Of a stretch of 64,000 bases of DNA, positions 34,701 through 46,216 are shown one piece after another. Under the pieces are notes generated by a model that saw only the letters and a list, made by a program, of their open reading frames with translations, was not told the DNA's origin and searched no databases. Position numbers and translations under genes: made by a program. The stretch is from contig WPIO01000016.1 in the NCBI GenBank assembly GCA_009760855.2, forward strand, positions 1,533,001 to 1,597,000. Direction: 5' to 3'. Origin of the DNA: Cristatella mucedo (lineage: Eukaryota > Bryozoa > Phylactolaemata > Cristatellidae). Positions within the stretch are counted from its first letter, which is position 1. Each line of letters starts with the position of its first letter.

Positions 34701-37700
34701 AGGTCACCAGGAGGTGCAGCTAGCTAGCTAGTGAAGCTGCCTTATTCATACGGCACGGCTTAGCGTGTCAAAATCTATTTATAGCCAAGCGTTCCTACCT
34801 AGCAGCGTCTGTCAGCATATGCGCTGACAAGTGAAGCCCACAGTATTCTGAACCGTTAATGATATTAATAATGCGCTTGATAAAGCGCCCTCAGCGAACT
34901 CAATCTCTTTCTAGATGCTTTACATTTGCTGCAAAGGGAAACTCGATTGAATGGTGAGTAATATCATGCTTGATAAACAACACGAATAACTTGGTTAGGG
35001 GTGACGTCCACAGGGTCAGCATGCAAACGTGGTTAGAGGCAGCATGCACAGTGTCAGCATGCATAAGCACATGACGGACGAATCACACGGACCCACTAAA
35101 TGCTGTCCTAAATAGGTGCGTTTTTAAGTTCTTTTTAAATGTGGTTAAGTCAGGGGATGTTCTGACGCAAGTCGGGAGGGAGTTCCAGGCTTTGGGAGCA
35201 TATCGACTAAATGCACGGTCTCCAAAAGATTTGAGGTTTCTACGAGGTATTGGTAGACAGTTGGATTCCGAAAAGCGAGTGGTACGATGCTTGGCCTGGT
35301 GGGGGAGTAGATCTGACAGATAGGCTGGAGCCAAACAATGAAGAGACCTGAAAGTGAGTGACAAAACCTTGAAGTCGAACCGTTGCTTGACTGGTAGCCA
35401 GTGCAGGTTGGCGTAAAGCGGTGTGATGTGGCAACTGCGACGCTCACGACAGACAAGCCTAGCTGAGGAGTTTTGCACCATCTGTTGTCACCTGATTGCA
35501 CATGCCGGTAGGCCAGCAAGCAGTTAGTTACAGAAGTCAAGACAGGATGTCACGAATGATTGGACCAACTTAGACGTGGTATCCTTATCTAAACAAGCCC
35601 TAATTTTAGCAATGTTATGAAGCTGAAAATAGGCAGATTTGACTGTGGAGCTGATGTGGTCGTCTAACGAGAGGTCGCTTTGGAATATGACACCTAGATT
35701 TTGAGCTGATTCAACTGGAGATATGCTGGCAGAGCCATTTTTGAAAAGTCAGCCTTTCCAATTTCTGAATCACACTGGGTTTGCCCATAACTAGTAAGTT
35801 AGTTTGTCATCGTTCAGAAAAAAAAAATTTGCTGCCATCCATGTGCGGATGTCATCAGTGCATGCAGCAAGTGAGTTTAGAGAATTTGAGGTGCTCGAAG
35901 GCTGGGAGGGATCAAAGCAAAGATACAACTGAGTGTCATCTGCATAGAAGTGAAAGCCTAGATTGTGCTTGGCAATCACATCAGCAAGAGGGAGAGTATA
36001 AACCACGAAAAGAACCGGACCTAGCACAGAGCCCTGAGGTACTCCATATTTCAGAGGTACTTCAGATGATCTTTGTCCATTCACGTCAATACTCCGGAGA
36101 CTCCCACTGAGATATGACCTGAACCACTGCAGAGCAGCTAGTCCAACCGAAGCAATACGAAGTGGCTTCACATGAGCTTGCAGTTAAGGTCACCAGGAGG
36201 TGCAGCTAGCTAGTGAAGCTGCCTTATTCATACGGCACGGCTTAGCGTGTCAAAATCTATTTATAGCCAAGCGTTCCTACCTAGCAGCGTCTGTCAGCAT
36301 ATGCGCTGACAAGTGAAGCCCACAGTATTCTGAACCGTTAATGATATTAATAATGCGCTTGATAAAGCGCCCTCAGCGAACTCAATCTCTTTCTAGATGC
36401 TTTACATTTGCTGCAAAGGGAAACTCGATTGAATGGTGAGTAATATCATGCTTGATAAACAACACGAATAACTTGGTTAGGGGTGACGTCCACAGGGTCA
36501 GCATGCAAACGTGGTTAGAGGCAGCATGCACAGTGTCAGCATGCATAAGCACATGACGGACGAATCACACGGACCCACTAAATGCTGTCCTAAATAGGTG
36601 CGTTTTTAAGTTCTTTTTAAATGTGGTTAAGTCAGGGGATGTTCTGACGCAAGTCGGGAGGGAGTTCCAGGCTTTGGGAGCATATCGACTAAATGCACGG
36701 TCTCCAAAAGATTTGAGGTTTCTACGAGGTATTGGTAGACAGTTGGATTCCGAAAAGCGAGTGGTACGATGCTTGGCCTGGTGGGGGAGTAGATCTGACA
36801 GATAGGCTGGAGCCAAACAATGAAGAGACCTGAAAGTGAGTGACAAAACCTTGAAGTCGAACCGTTGCTTGACTGGTAGCCAGTGCAGGTTGGCGTAAAG
36901 CGGTGTGATGTGGCAACTGCGACGCTCACGACAGACAAGCCTAGCTGAGGAGTTTTGCACCATCTGTTGTCACCTGATTGCACATGCCGGTAGGCCAGCA
37001 AGCAGTTAGTTACAGAAGTCAAGACAGGATGTCACGAATGATTGGACCAACTTAGACGTGGTATCCTTATCTAAACAAGCCCTAATTTTAGCAATGTTAT
37101 GAAGCTGAAAATAGGCAGATTTGACTGTGGAGCTGATGTGGTCGTCTAACGAGAGGTCGCTTTGGAATATGACACCTAGATTTTGAGCTGATTCAACTGG
37201 AGATATGCTGGCAGAGCCATTTTTGAAAAGTCAGCCTTTCCAATTTCTGAATCACACTGGGTTTGCCCATAACTAGTAAGTTAGTTTGTCATCGTTCAGT
37301 TTTAAAAAATTTGCTGCCATCCATGTGCGGATGTCATCAGTGCATGCAGCAAGTGAGTTTAGAGAATTTGAGGTGCTCGAAGGCTGGGAGGGATCAAAGC
37401 AAAGATACAACTGAGTGTCATCTGCATAGAAGTGAAAGCCTAGATTGTGCTTGGCAATCACATCAGCAAGAGGGAGAGTATAAACCATGAAAAGAACCGG
37501 ACCTAGCACAGAGCCCTGAGGTACTCCATATTTCAGAGGTACTTCAGATGATCTTTGTCCATTCACGTCAATACTCCGGAGACTCCCACTGAGATATGAC
37601 CTGAACCACTGCAGAGCAGCTAGTCCAACCGAAGCAATACGAAGTGGCTTCACATGAGCTTGCAGTTAAGGTCACCAGGAGGTGCAGCTAGCTAGTGAAG

Positions 37701-40700
37701 CTGCCTTATTCATACGGCACGGCTTAGCGTGTCAAAATCTATTTATAGCCAAGCGTTCCTACCTAGCAGCGTCTGTCAGCATATGCGCTGACAAGTGAAG
37801 CCCACAGTATTCTGAACCGTTAATGATATTAATAATGCGCTTGATAAAGCGCCCTCAGCGAACTCAATCTCTTTCTAGATGCTTTACATTTGCTGCAAAG
37901 GGAAACTCGATTGAATGGTGAGTAATATCATGCTTGATAAACAACACGAATAACTTGGTTAGGGGTGACGTCCACAGGGTCAGCATGCAAACGTGGTTAG
38001 AGGCAGCATGCACAGTGTCAGCATGCATAAGCACATGACGGACGAATCACACGGACCCACTAAATGCTGTCCTAAATAGGTGCGTTTTTAAGTTCTTTTT
38101 AAATGTGGTTAAGTCAGGGGATGTTCTGACGCAAGTCGGGAGGGAGTTCCAGGCTTTGGGAGCATATCGACTAAATGCACGGTCTCCAAAAGATTTGAGG
38201 TTTCTACGAGGTATTGGTAGACTGTTGGATTCCGAAAAGCGAGTGGTACGATGCTTGGCCTGGTGGGGGAGTAGATCTGACAGATAGGCTGGAGCCAAAC
38301 AATGAAGAGACCTGAAAGTGAGTGACAAAACCTTGAAGTCGAACCGTTGCTTGACTGGTAGCCAGTGCAGGTTGGCGTAAAGTGGTGTGATGTGGCAACT
38401 GCGACGCTCACGACAGACAAGCCTAGCTGAGGAGTTTTGCACCATCTGTTGTCACCTGATTGCACATGCCGGTAGGCCAGCAAGCAGTTAGTTACAGAAG
38501 TCAAGACAGGATGTTACAAATGCATGGACCAACTTAGACGTGGTATCCTTATCCAAACAAGCCCGAATTTTAGCAATGTTATGAATCTGAAAATAGGCAG
38601 ATTTGACTGTGGAGCTGTTGAGGATCAAAGCTTACAAAAGCTCTAACGCTTTTGTAAGCTTTGATCCTCAACTTCTGGTAACATGTGCGCTAACTAGTCG
38701 CAATGCTGTTACTATGGCACTCAGGCTTATGCCATTTGAAACTTATTCCTGAAATATTAAGTTTTCACACCATGCTAACCGATCGGTTACCAATGCTTAA
38801 TGCTCTGTCTCTGACTTGAGAATTCAAACTTGAGTCGGAGGCTGGAGCGAATACGATCAAACAGACATGACTCGAACAACCCAGGAGCTCATAGACCTGA
38901 CTGTTAGTTGCTATTAGAAAATGAACACTGGTATCATAACAATAGTATAGTTTGATCCCCTGAGAGGCCATTAAAGCCTTTGTCAACTATGACCCTTAGC
39001 TAGTCCTACAATCGATGGAGTGGAATGCTGCAGACACGTGTAGCAGCACTTGGAATGTGACAATGCCAGCGTAATTAATTGCTATGGTGTCATCAGCAAA
39101 ATGGAGAACATCTTTGATAATGGCAGCATGGAAGCCCTAAGCCAGAGATGCAACAAAATAGCAAAAAGACCTAAGTATTTCCATTAGAAAAAACTAAATT
39201 ACTAACAGATACGATGTCGTATTTTTAACTGGGCTAATGACTTTTTTATAAGCCAAATAGAGATAACTTTCGGAAGCAAACCTAAAAAGTTTAAACTGCT
39301 AAATACACATTTCATTCTCCGGAAATATTGCTTGCACTTTGGGGAAGAGGTCTCGTAAGGTTTTGCTAATACATTGTATATTTCCGATCTCTAAAATGCC
39401 TTAACAGTTCTTACTTGAATGCTTCGCACTAGCCGTTACTAGGAGCTGAGCATTAAGATCAAGAGCAACTGCATGAACGTATTTTTGTAGCCTCAGCGAA
39501 AATAGAAAATAGTTTTCTCTTGGGAAGCCTGTGGTTATTCGGAAAAATCAGCTTCATTCCACTTCTAGTATTTTGCTGAGCACCTCGCCTTTACTAGCAA
39601 GATTCATTTGAGAAAATCGTTTAGGCGTAGTATTAGCATAACACTGAGCTGTCCAAGTAAAGCTAGTTAGGCATCAGTGACATCGCATATGAATCAATAT
39701 CTTGCAGCAACAAAGTACACAGCTTAATTTGAGAGTTTTTTCGCCGGCAAACTGAAGTACACACCGACTACTGCTGCGCCGAAAACGAACGCTGGCTAGC
39801 AGCCTGCTGGAGCCGTGATGCCTGCTCCAGTCAGCACTGTCAATAATGTTCTTGCCTAGATCGACCGATCGTGCATTGACCCATGAGTTTTGCCCCCATG
39901 ATGTAACTAAGGAAGAGGTAAATAACTCAAACTTAATCAAAGCCTCTTTTATCCGATCGATCATGCAGGCAGTAATTGGTCTTGGCTATCTACGTAGCCA
40001 ACGACAACCATTAGCTACATTTTGGCACAGATATAAGTAAACTTCATCCATGGAAAGGTACAAGACAGTCGATCCTTATAAAAAAATAATTCATTTATAT
40101 AGCGCCCCAAGAGAACTTAATCTCTATTCAGGCGCTTCACATACGCCTCGGGGCTCGAGCCCACGACCTCGGTCAGACCTTGGTCGGAGCGAGCACCTTG
40201 ACCGCTGAACCAAGTGTATGCACAGTTGTGAAGAATGGCAGCTGCTACCAACAGGTATACAGGGCAACGGAGCAACGGACAGCCGCACAAAAAGATCACG
40301 ATGAATTCAATAAACTCGCCGACACAACAAGATGGCAACGAGGTGCAGAGTTGATTAGAGTTCGAAAGTGGTAAATCCAGCAAGGGGTCACTGACGAATT
40401 GCAGCACTTGTCAATCGTTGCGGGCATATACATCAAGCAACTATGACAGCATTACACAGGACAACGCAGCCTGCAAGCTAGGGGCTCGTCAGCAAAAAGT
40501 CACGGATTGGTCACGTGTCCTAAATTGTGAGCTCACCTGCAACGTCACCAGCTCTAGCATCGTCCTTACAGGCGCTAACTTCGTCAATGACTCGGCCAAG
40601 ACAGTCTGCAAGGGCAAATGTGTCAAAGGCTGCAACTGCAGAATGTCGGAAAGGTTCGCGTGTCAGCACATTGAGCCAGGCCATGCACAGGCTGCAGCGC

Positions 40701-41821
40701 TTCGTAGCCAGCTACCTGCGGTCAGCTTCGGAGTTCCCATCCACGAGGTGACCATCACATCCAAGTCCTCAGGCAGAGACCCACTCAGCGATACCAGCGT
40801 TTCAGCAGCCGGTACATCTCTGAAGCTCTCCAGCTGCTTAGAAAGCACTTCGAGGCGTGTCTGCAAGGTCACGTGCTGGTCCAGCAAATCAGGGTCGCAT
40901 GCTGCAGCTGTGAGGCTGCTGATGTATGTCGATGCATGCTGCACGGACTGATGCAGCTGTTCAGCCAGGTCTTGCACGGTGGCAGCGCTGACCAAGAGCT
41001 GGTCGTAGCAGTCCTTGACTTTTCTCTCACAATTATCAAAGGCTTTGGTCACTGCATCCATCATATACTTCTTCCTCGCCTTAATCTCGTCCAAGTGGAT
41101 CGCACAAGCCGATTGGACGTCTTTGACCAGATCCATGGGGTGTAAGAGCAGGGAAGACTTGGCATTCAAATGCTCAAGCAGATGCTTTATGCTTTCCCTC
41201 ACATCCTTCACAAAAGTTTCGGCTGTTGGTCCTTTCAGATGCTGTGGCAAAGAGCGACAAGAGACCTCACACTGCCTGACACAGTCGGTACACTTGGCTC
41301 GCTTGCAAGTCAAGCACAGCAGATCCAGTGGCTTCTGGTGCTGCAGGCACTGCTGCTGCTGCTCTGTGATATCTAGAACTTTACTCCAACTCGAGATCTG
41401 TGGAAGCCCGATGGTCATGTGACTTTTGTTGTATCGGCTATGGCCCGGTAAGCAGTCAGAACACAAGGATTTTTGGCACTGCTCGCACCAGCGGTATGCT
41501 GGCACGTCAGGGCTTCCATCCTCTCTGCACAGGTTGCACTTGTCAGCATCTTTCAGGGTTGTAAAACGTCTCACACAATGGGCAATAAAACCGTTGTGAT
41601 GCTTTGCTTTACTGATGTCGGTGGGTACGTCACAAGCTGTACAGTGAATGCTCAATGAGCTCTCTGCCGTGGCAGCACGGTCGGCGCAGCCATTGCAGCA
41701 GCTGTGCAGGCAGCTCAGCAGCAGCGGCTCCTCTGCAATTTGTCCACAGGAGATGCAAGACAGCAGGCGTTCATCTATTGATGCATGTCGATGCACTGGA
41801 AGCTCTTGTGCCACGATTAAC
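30783..41821 (-). CDS. TRIM-family protein, RING/B-box/coiled coil/propeller-like
   Basis: Join (minus): 41,821-40,716; 40,635-40,537; 31,735-30,783. All internal junctions are phase 1, with GTAGCT and GTGAGC donors and CAG acceptors. RING-type E3 ligases of this class pass ubiquitin to bound substrates. From the GTG at 41,814, the RING ligands C20, C23, C35, H37, C40, C43, C58, C61 are all present, followed by B-boxes at about 93-132 and 158-198 and a coiled coil at about 200-340. The last exon reads as repeated beta-strand-like units (for example WDLSVTSEGHLLLAAG), suggesting an NHL/WD-like propeller. The total is about 715 residues. No ATG fits the start. A pyrimidine-rich acceptor ends at 41,822, so an upstream exon is missing. 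The 8.8-kb second intron holds the LINE array. The link between exons 2 and 3 is an inference from phase and strand. Confidence 0.6.
31003..33180 (-). repeat. Source copy of the captured host segment
   Basis: 2,178 bp nearly identical to 20,169-22,349. It includes the exon above and the non-coding intron sequence up to 33,180, where the similarity stops sharply at CTATAGCCA. The intron part has no gene. Confidence 0.85.
33364..38616 (-). repeat. Head-to-tail array of LINE family A fragments
   Basis: Four LINE units on the minus strand. The first (33,364 to about 34,854) differs in its 3' part. Units 2 and 3 (34,855-36,336 and 36,337-37,818) are exactly 1,482 bp long and almost identical. Unit 4 (37,819-38,616) is truncated. 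Each full unit carries the RT motifs [10 protein letters not shown] and YADDTQLY and, after a frame break, the C-terminal region and 3' hairpin. All begin at the same 5' truncation point plus ~170 bp of shared non-LINE sequence, so the array grew by tandem duplication, not by repeated insertion. Confidence 0.85.
38617..38672. repeat. Perfect 25-bp inverted repeat with 6-base loop
   Basis: GTTGAGGATCAAAGCTTACA begins the left arm (617-641). The exact reverse complement occupies 648-672, and the loop is TCTAAC. It sits at the point where LINE similarity of the array stops. Confidence 0.9.
38673..40085. other. TRIM intron sequence, nothing recognised
   Basis: AT-richer, apparently single-copy sequence. 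The frames are short and have no domain on either strand. Confidence 0.45.
40086..40214 (-). mobile_element. tRNA-derived SINE with LINE-like tail (copy 1)
   Basis: Read on the minus strand, a tRNA-like head (box A TGGTTCAGCGGTCAAGG, box B GGTCGTGGGCTCGAGCC) is followed by GCGCCTGAATAGAGATTAAG and a matching GGCGC arm, then an AT-rich end. The hairpin tail resembles the 3' end of the LINEs here. Two more copies lie at 59,938-60,066 and 60,481-60,608. Confidence 0.75.
40537..40635 (-). CDS. TRIM small middle exon
   Basis: 99 bases between CATTCTGCAG and GTGAGC. Phase 1 at both sides keeps the frame open (AAFDTFALADCLGRVID..). The acidic, helical-looking composition fits the end of the coiled coil. 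Support is from splice signals and frame only. Confidence 0.5.
40716..41821 (-). CDS. TRIM exon: RING, two B-boxes, coiled coil
   Basis: Open over 1,106 bases from the acceptor (TTTTACTCTCTTAAG) to the donor GTAGCT. It holds C3HC4 RING ligands, then CNLC..CEQC..CSDC and CLQHQKPLDLLCLTC B-box patterns, then a heptad-rich region. If the donor were not used, the frame would run on to a stop at 40,663 after LRSAAACAWPG, which is not domain-like. Confidence 0.8.
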
Positions 41822-42034
41822 CTTAAGAGAGTAAAATAAAACGAGGATAAAAGAGTAGCTACACAAGTTGTGCAAAAGAGACCGGTTTATTCACAGAGAG
41901 TTATCGCAAGATAAAAAGTCTATGACTGACCTTCAAAATAATACCAGGTCGAGTGAACTGATTTGACTAGATACTTTTTCGGGGAGATGTACTTGCCACT
42001 TTTTCAAACTGTCTAACTTGCTGCTTATAAAAAT
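41822..42034. other. Upstream of TRIM exon, intron or promoter
   Basis: Contains the polypyrimidine tract of the acceptor on the minus strand. No start-codon exon could be identified before LINE debris begins at 42,035. Confidence 0.4.
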
Positions 42035-42225
42035 AATAACAATAATAATAATACAGTTGTACAGTGCACTCAGATACTTAATATATTTCTAGCACTTTAA
42101 ATTTGTACCAAAGGAAGCACGATCGAATAATAATAAGAATAATACATTTGATATAGCACACACAGAATCCAATATCGTTCCAGGCACTTTTCATTTGCTT
42201 CAACAGAAGTATGATCGAATGGTTA
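42035..42225 (-). mobile_element. Two decayed LINE 3' ends
   Basis: Two short ATAAT-rich stretches are each followed by a degraded version of the 3' hairpin (GTACAGTGCACTCAGA.. and ATATAGCACACACAGA..), on the minus strand. Confidence 0.5.
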
Positions 42226-42251
42226 GTGCGTTAGTGGTTAATGGTTAGTTA

Positions 42252-42690
42252 GTCTTTTCGGAATCCAACAGTCTGGAAATACCTCGTACAAACCTTAAAT
42301 CCTTTGGAGACCGTGCATTTAGTTCGTATGCTCCCAAAGCCTGGAACTCCCTCCCGACCTGCGTCAGAACATCCCATGACCTGACCACATTTAAAAGAAA
42401 CTTAAAAACACACCTATTTAGGACAGCATTTAGTGGGTCCATGTGATTCGTCCTTCATGTGCTTATGCGTGCTGACACTGTGCATGCTGCTACTAACTAC
42501 ATTTGCATGCTGACCCTGTGCATGTCACCCCTAACCATATTATTTATTTTGTTTGTTTTTCAAGCATGATTTTACTTACTATTCAATTGCATATCACTTT
42601 GCAGCAAATGTAAAGCGCCTAGAAAGAGATTAAGTTCTCTGAGGGCGCTTTATCAAGTGCAATATTATTATTAACATTATTACTATTAGT
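42252..42690 (+). mobile_element. LINE family A, 3' terminus
   Basis: A clean 3' end: the last coding segment, the 3' UTR with the AAAGCGCC..GGCGCTTT hairpin at about 42,612-42,652, then an ATT-rich tail. It faces the minus-strand copy that starts at 42,690. Confidence 0.8.
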
Positions 42691-43967
42691 GATAGCATGC
42701 TCAATAAACAACAAGAATTACACGGTTAAGGGTGACATGCAGAGGGTTTAGCTTGCAAGTATGGTTAGTAGCAGCATGCAGTATCAGGGCTCATAAGCAC
42801 ATAAAGGACGAATTACGTGGATTAACTAAATGCTGTGATAAATATATGCATTTGTAGTTTTTTAATGTGGTCAAGTCAGTGGATGTCGTGATGCAAGTCG
42901 GAAGTGAGTTCCTGGCTTTAGGAGCATACTGACTCAAGGCACGGTCTCATACGGATTTGAGGTTCGTACGAGGTATAGGTAACCGATGAGATTCCGATAA
43001 GTGAATGATAGATACTATGCTTAGCTTGGTGGGGGAGTGGATCTGATAGGTAGGTTGGGGCCAAAGAACGAAGGGATCTAAAAGTGAGTGATAGAACCTT
43101 GAAATCGCTTGATTGTGAGCCAGTGCAGGTCAGCAAGAAGTGGTATGATGCGGCAACTGCAACATTCTTGACAGACAAGCCTAGCTGAGTTGCTTACCAG
43201 CTGCAAGCTCCTGTTTGCACAGGCCGGTAGACCAGCAAGCAGTGAGTTACAGAAGTCATGACTGGATGGCACAAATGAATGGACCAATTTAGATGTGGTA
43301 TCCCGGTCTAAACAAGCCCGAATTTTAGCAATGTCATGTAGCTGAAAGTGGGCAGACTTGACTGTGGAGCTGATTTGGTCGTCTAATGAAAGCCACTTGG
43401 GAACAGGACACCTAGATATTGTACACATTCAACAGGACATATGCTGGCACAGCCGATTGTGAGAATTAACCTTTATAATTTCTGAATAACACGGAATAAT
43501 ATGGGTTTGCCCATAACTAGTAAGTTTGTTTTATCATCATTGCATTTAAGAAAGTGTGCTGCTATCCACGTGTGAATGTCTCAATACATGCAGCAAGGGA
43601 GTTGAGAGAATTCGACGTGCTGGAGGGCTGGGAGGGATCAAAGCAGTGGTACAACTGAGTGCCATCTGCACAGAAGTGAAAGCCTAGATTATGCCTGGCA
43701 ATAATATCGGCAAGAGGGAGAGTAGAAAGAGTGAAAAGAACAGGACCAAGCATAGAGCCGTGGGGTAACCCATATTTCAGAGGTTCGTCGGATGATCTTT
43801 GTCTATTTATATCAATACTCTGGAGTCTCCCACTGAGACAGGACCTGAACCATTGCAATGCCAGTGATGCCTAAGCGAGATGAGAGACGCTCGAGAAGAA
43901 CTTAGTGATCGATAGCATCAAAAGCTGCAGAAAGATAGAGCAGAATAAGCAGAGAGACTCTACCCGC
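42690..43967 (-). mobile_element. LINE family A, 1.3-kb fragment
   Basis: Minus-strand RT remnants ([17 protein letters not shown] in place of [11 protein letters not shown], so the catalytic ADD is damaged) and C-terminal region. It ends at CTCTACCC, abutting a plus-strand family-B fragment. Older than the 33-38 kb array by divergence. Confidence 0.75.
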
Positions 43968-44405
43968 CACGGCTTGGCTCCCTCATACCTAGCTGAACTG
44001 CTGCATCAGTTTCAGCCTGTTCGCGCCCTCAGGTCCTGTGTGGACAATAAATTAGCTGTCCCATTCCTCCGCTTAAAGACAGTTGGCGACAGAAGCTTTA
44101 GCTCTGCAGGTCCTAGACTGTGGAACTCGCTTCCACAATTCTTGCACAACGACATCTACTCTCCAACTGTCGACTATGGCACATCTTTTTCAGCGGTCCT
44201 GAACTGCTACTTCTATGCTACTCACTACCTCAACTGCTCTCCTGACTCTGCTATGCTTCCCACTTTCTCTTTGTTGCGTGAGACGAAGTCTGTTGGCTAC
44301 CGAATGCGTACCGAAAGCAGCTTAGGCTGTGAGTGCGCTATACAAAACTCTCCCGCGTAACACCCACATGGTCTTAATGACTTTGTGGAGTTACTGACGG
44401 AGATA
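43968..44405 (+). mobile_element. LINE family B, 3'-end fragment
   Basis: The plus frame from HGLAPSYLAELLHQFQ to CECAIQNSPA is open to 44,360, with a few differences from the copies inside the Polinton. It ends at the CTGACGGAGATACAT tail. Confidence 0.8.
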
Positions 44406-44449
44406 CATACCTAAGTCTGCATTTCGATTGGTTAGTTGTAGCAAGCTCA

Positions 44450-44545
44450 ATGACAACAAGCACAACATGGTTAGAGGCTACAAGAACAGGGTCACAGGGT
44501 CAACATGAGAGTGTGCATGGTTACTGGCAGAGTGCACAGTGTCAG
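44450..44545 (-). mobile_element. Short LINE family A 3' UTR relic
   Basis: Follows the family-A 3' UTR pattern (ACATGGTTAGAGGCT.., CAGGGTCAACATGAG..) over about 95 bases. Confidence 0.5.
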
Positions 44546-45560
44546 CATGTCAAGACAAACAAACACACACGAAACATTGTGTGGTTTTGATCATATATAC
44601 TTCCTAATCACTCAGGAATCAATATCATACTTTCGCATTCACAAAGCATAGATATTGCAGCAAGATGGTTACATAGATAGCATGGATGGCTATAAATAAG
44701 CAGAGGTAGCAGCTACCAAGGCATCTGCTTGCATAGATAGCATGGCATAGATAGAGTGGATAAAGGCAAGGACACGTAACTGGATTGATTGTTACTCTAT
44801 TTAACAAAAGAACTGACGATACTACGACAGGATAATTACATGGGAATACAATCGCATTCTCCATCTTAAATAAGATGGATTGCTAGTTAGTAAGTCAAAC
44901 CTCACAGTTCATCAAGTCAAAACAAATGCTAATGCCAATAGATTGATGCAATGCAATGTTCTCAATTGTGAAAGGTCAAGCAGCGACTATGTAGACAGTG
45001 GCATGTTTTTGCTATACAATAGGCAGAGCATGTGCAATGACAACAAAAACTCTGCATACAATTTTATTAGAGCTAAATCTTTACCCAGGCACATTATTAT
45101 GCTGAATAAAATGCATAGGTCACAAATGCATATATCTACTTGCCTGTGATATCTTTGACTGGAAAGCTAATTTTTTGCGATCATACTTTGACACAATTCC
45201 AGTTCACGACAAAGGTAACCATCGCATTGCACAGTCATACAGGTCTGGAAGTAGTGAGGTTAAGAGGCCCTCACGGAATTTGCAATAAAACAGAAATGCT
45301 TAGTGGGCCAGGATTTTGCCATGGCAAGCCACTGAAAGCAGGCAGACTCGACTGTAAAGATCGTGCAATCATTCAGTTAAGTCATTATGGAACACGATAA
45401 GCAGATACCATGAAGAGACTGCATGGGACAATGCAAGTTACAAGGGAAGTGACACTAGAGGTGCCAAAAATAAACGTGATCGGGTGCAGCAGTGTTGTAT
45501 CTGTACGGAATTGATAGCCTAGTTTGTTCTCAGCAACCAGACATGATGGAGGAGAATAAA
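44546..45560. other. No gene recognised
   Basis: AT-rich, with short reiterations of GCATAGATAGCATGG around 44,667-44,757. Frames are short and unremarkable. Confidence 0.4.
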
Positions 45561-45696
45561 AGCCTACGTTTCTTTGGCGAATAGACTGGCAGAAGAATAC
45601 ATTTTTGGGAAACACTAAAAGCCGGGATGCAAATTCTCAAGGTGATTCATACTTTAAAGGCTCACTGGATGAACGTTAGCCACATACACTCTATAA

Positions 45697-46216
45697 TGCC
45701 ACTTCTAGCTGACCTGCACTGGCTACCAGTCAAGTAACGGATCGACTTCAAGGTTTTGTCGCTCACTTTTAGGTCACTTCATTATTTGGCTCCAGCCTCT
45801 TTCTCAGATCTACACCCCCACTAGGCAATACAAACCTCAACTCCTTTGGAGACCGTGCATTTAGTTCGTATGCTCCCAAAGCCTGGAACATCCTCCCGAC
45901 CTGCGTCAGAACATCCCCTGACTTGATCACATTTAAAAAGAACTTAAAAAACACCTATTTAGGACAGAATTTAGTGGATCCCTGTGATTCATCCTTAGTG
46001 TGCTTATGCATGCTGACACTGTGCATGCTGCCACTAACCACACTTGCATGCTGACCCTGTGCATGTCACCCCTAACCATCTTATTCATATTGTTATCGAG
46101 CATGATATTACTCGCCATTCAATTGCGGTTCCCTTTGCAGCAAATGTAAAGCGCCTAGAAAGAGATTGAGTTCTCCGAGGGTGCTTTATCAAGTGCATTA
46201 TTATAATTATTAATTA
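45697..46216 (+). mobile_element. LINE family A insertion in right duplicate
   Basis: Interrupts the sequence that is continuous at ~137-140 in the left copy, so it inserted after the duplication. Diverged C-terminal coding region, 3' hairpin at 46,146-46,190 and an ATT-type tail. Confidence 0.8.

Noticed and set aside
33597-38616. Repeated spaced units suggestive of a CRISPR-like or satellite array
   Set aside because: The units are 1.48-kb LINE fragments with RT motifs, arranged by tandem duplication.
40418-41422. Plus-strand frames over the TRIM gene
   Set aside because: They lie antisense to the clear RING/B-box exon and have no recognisable domain.
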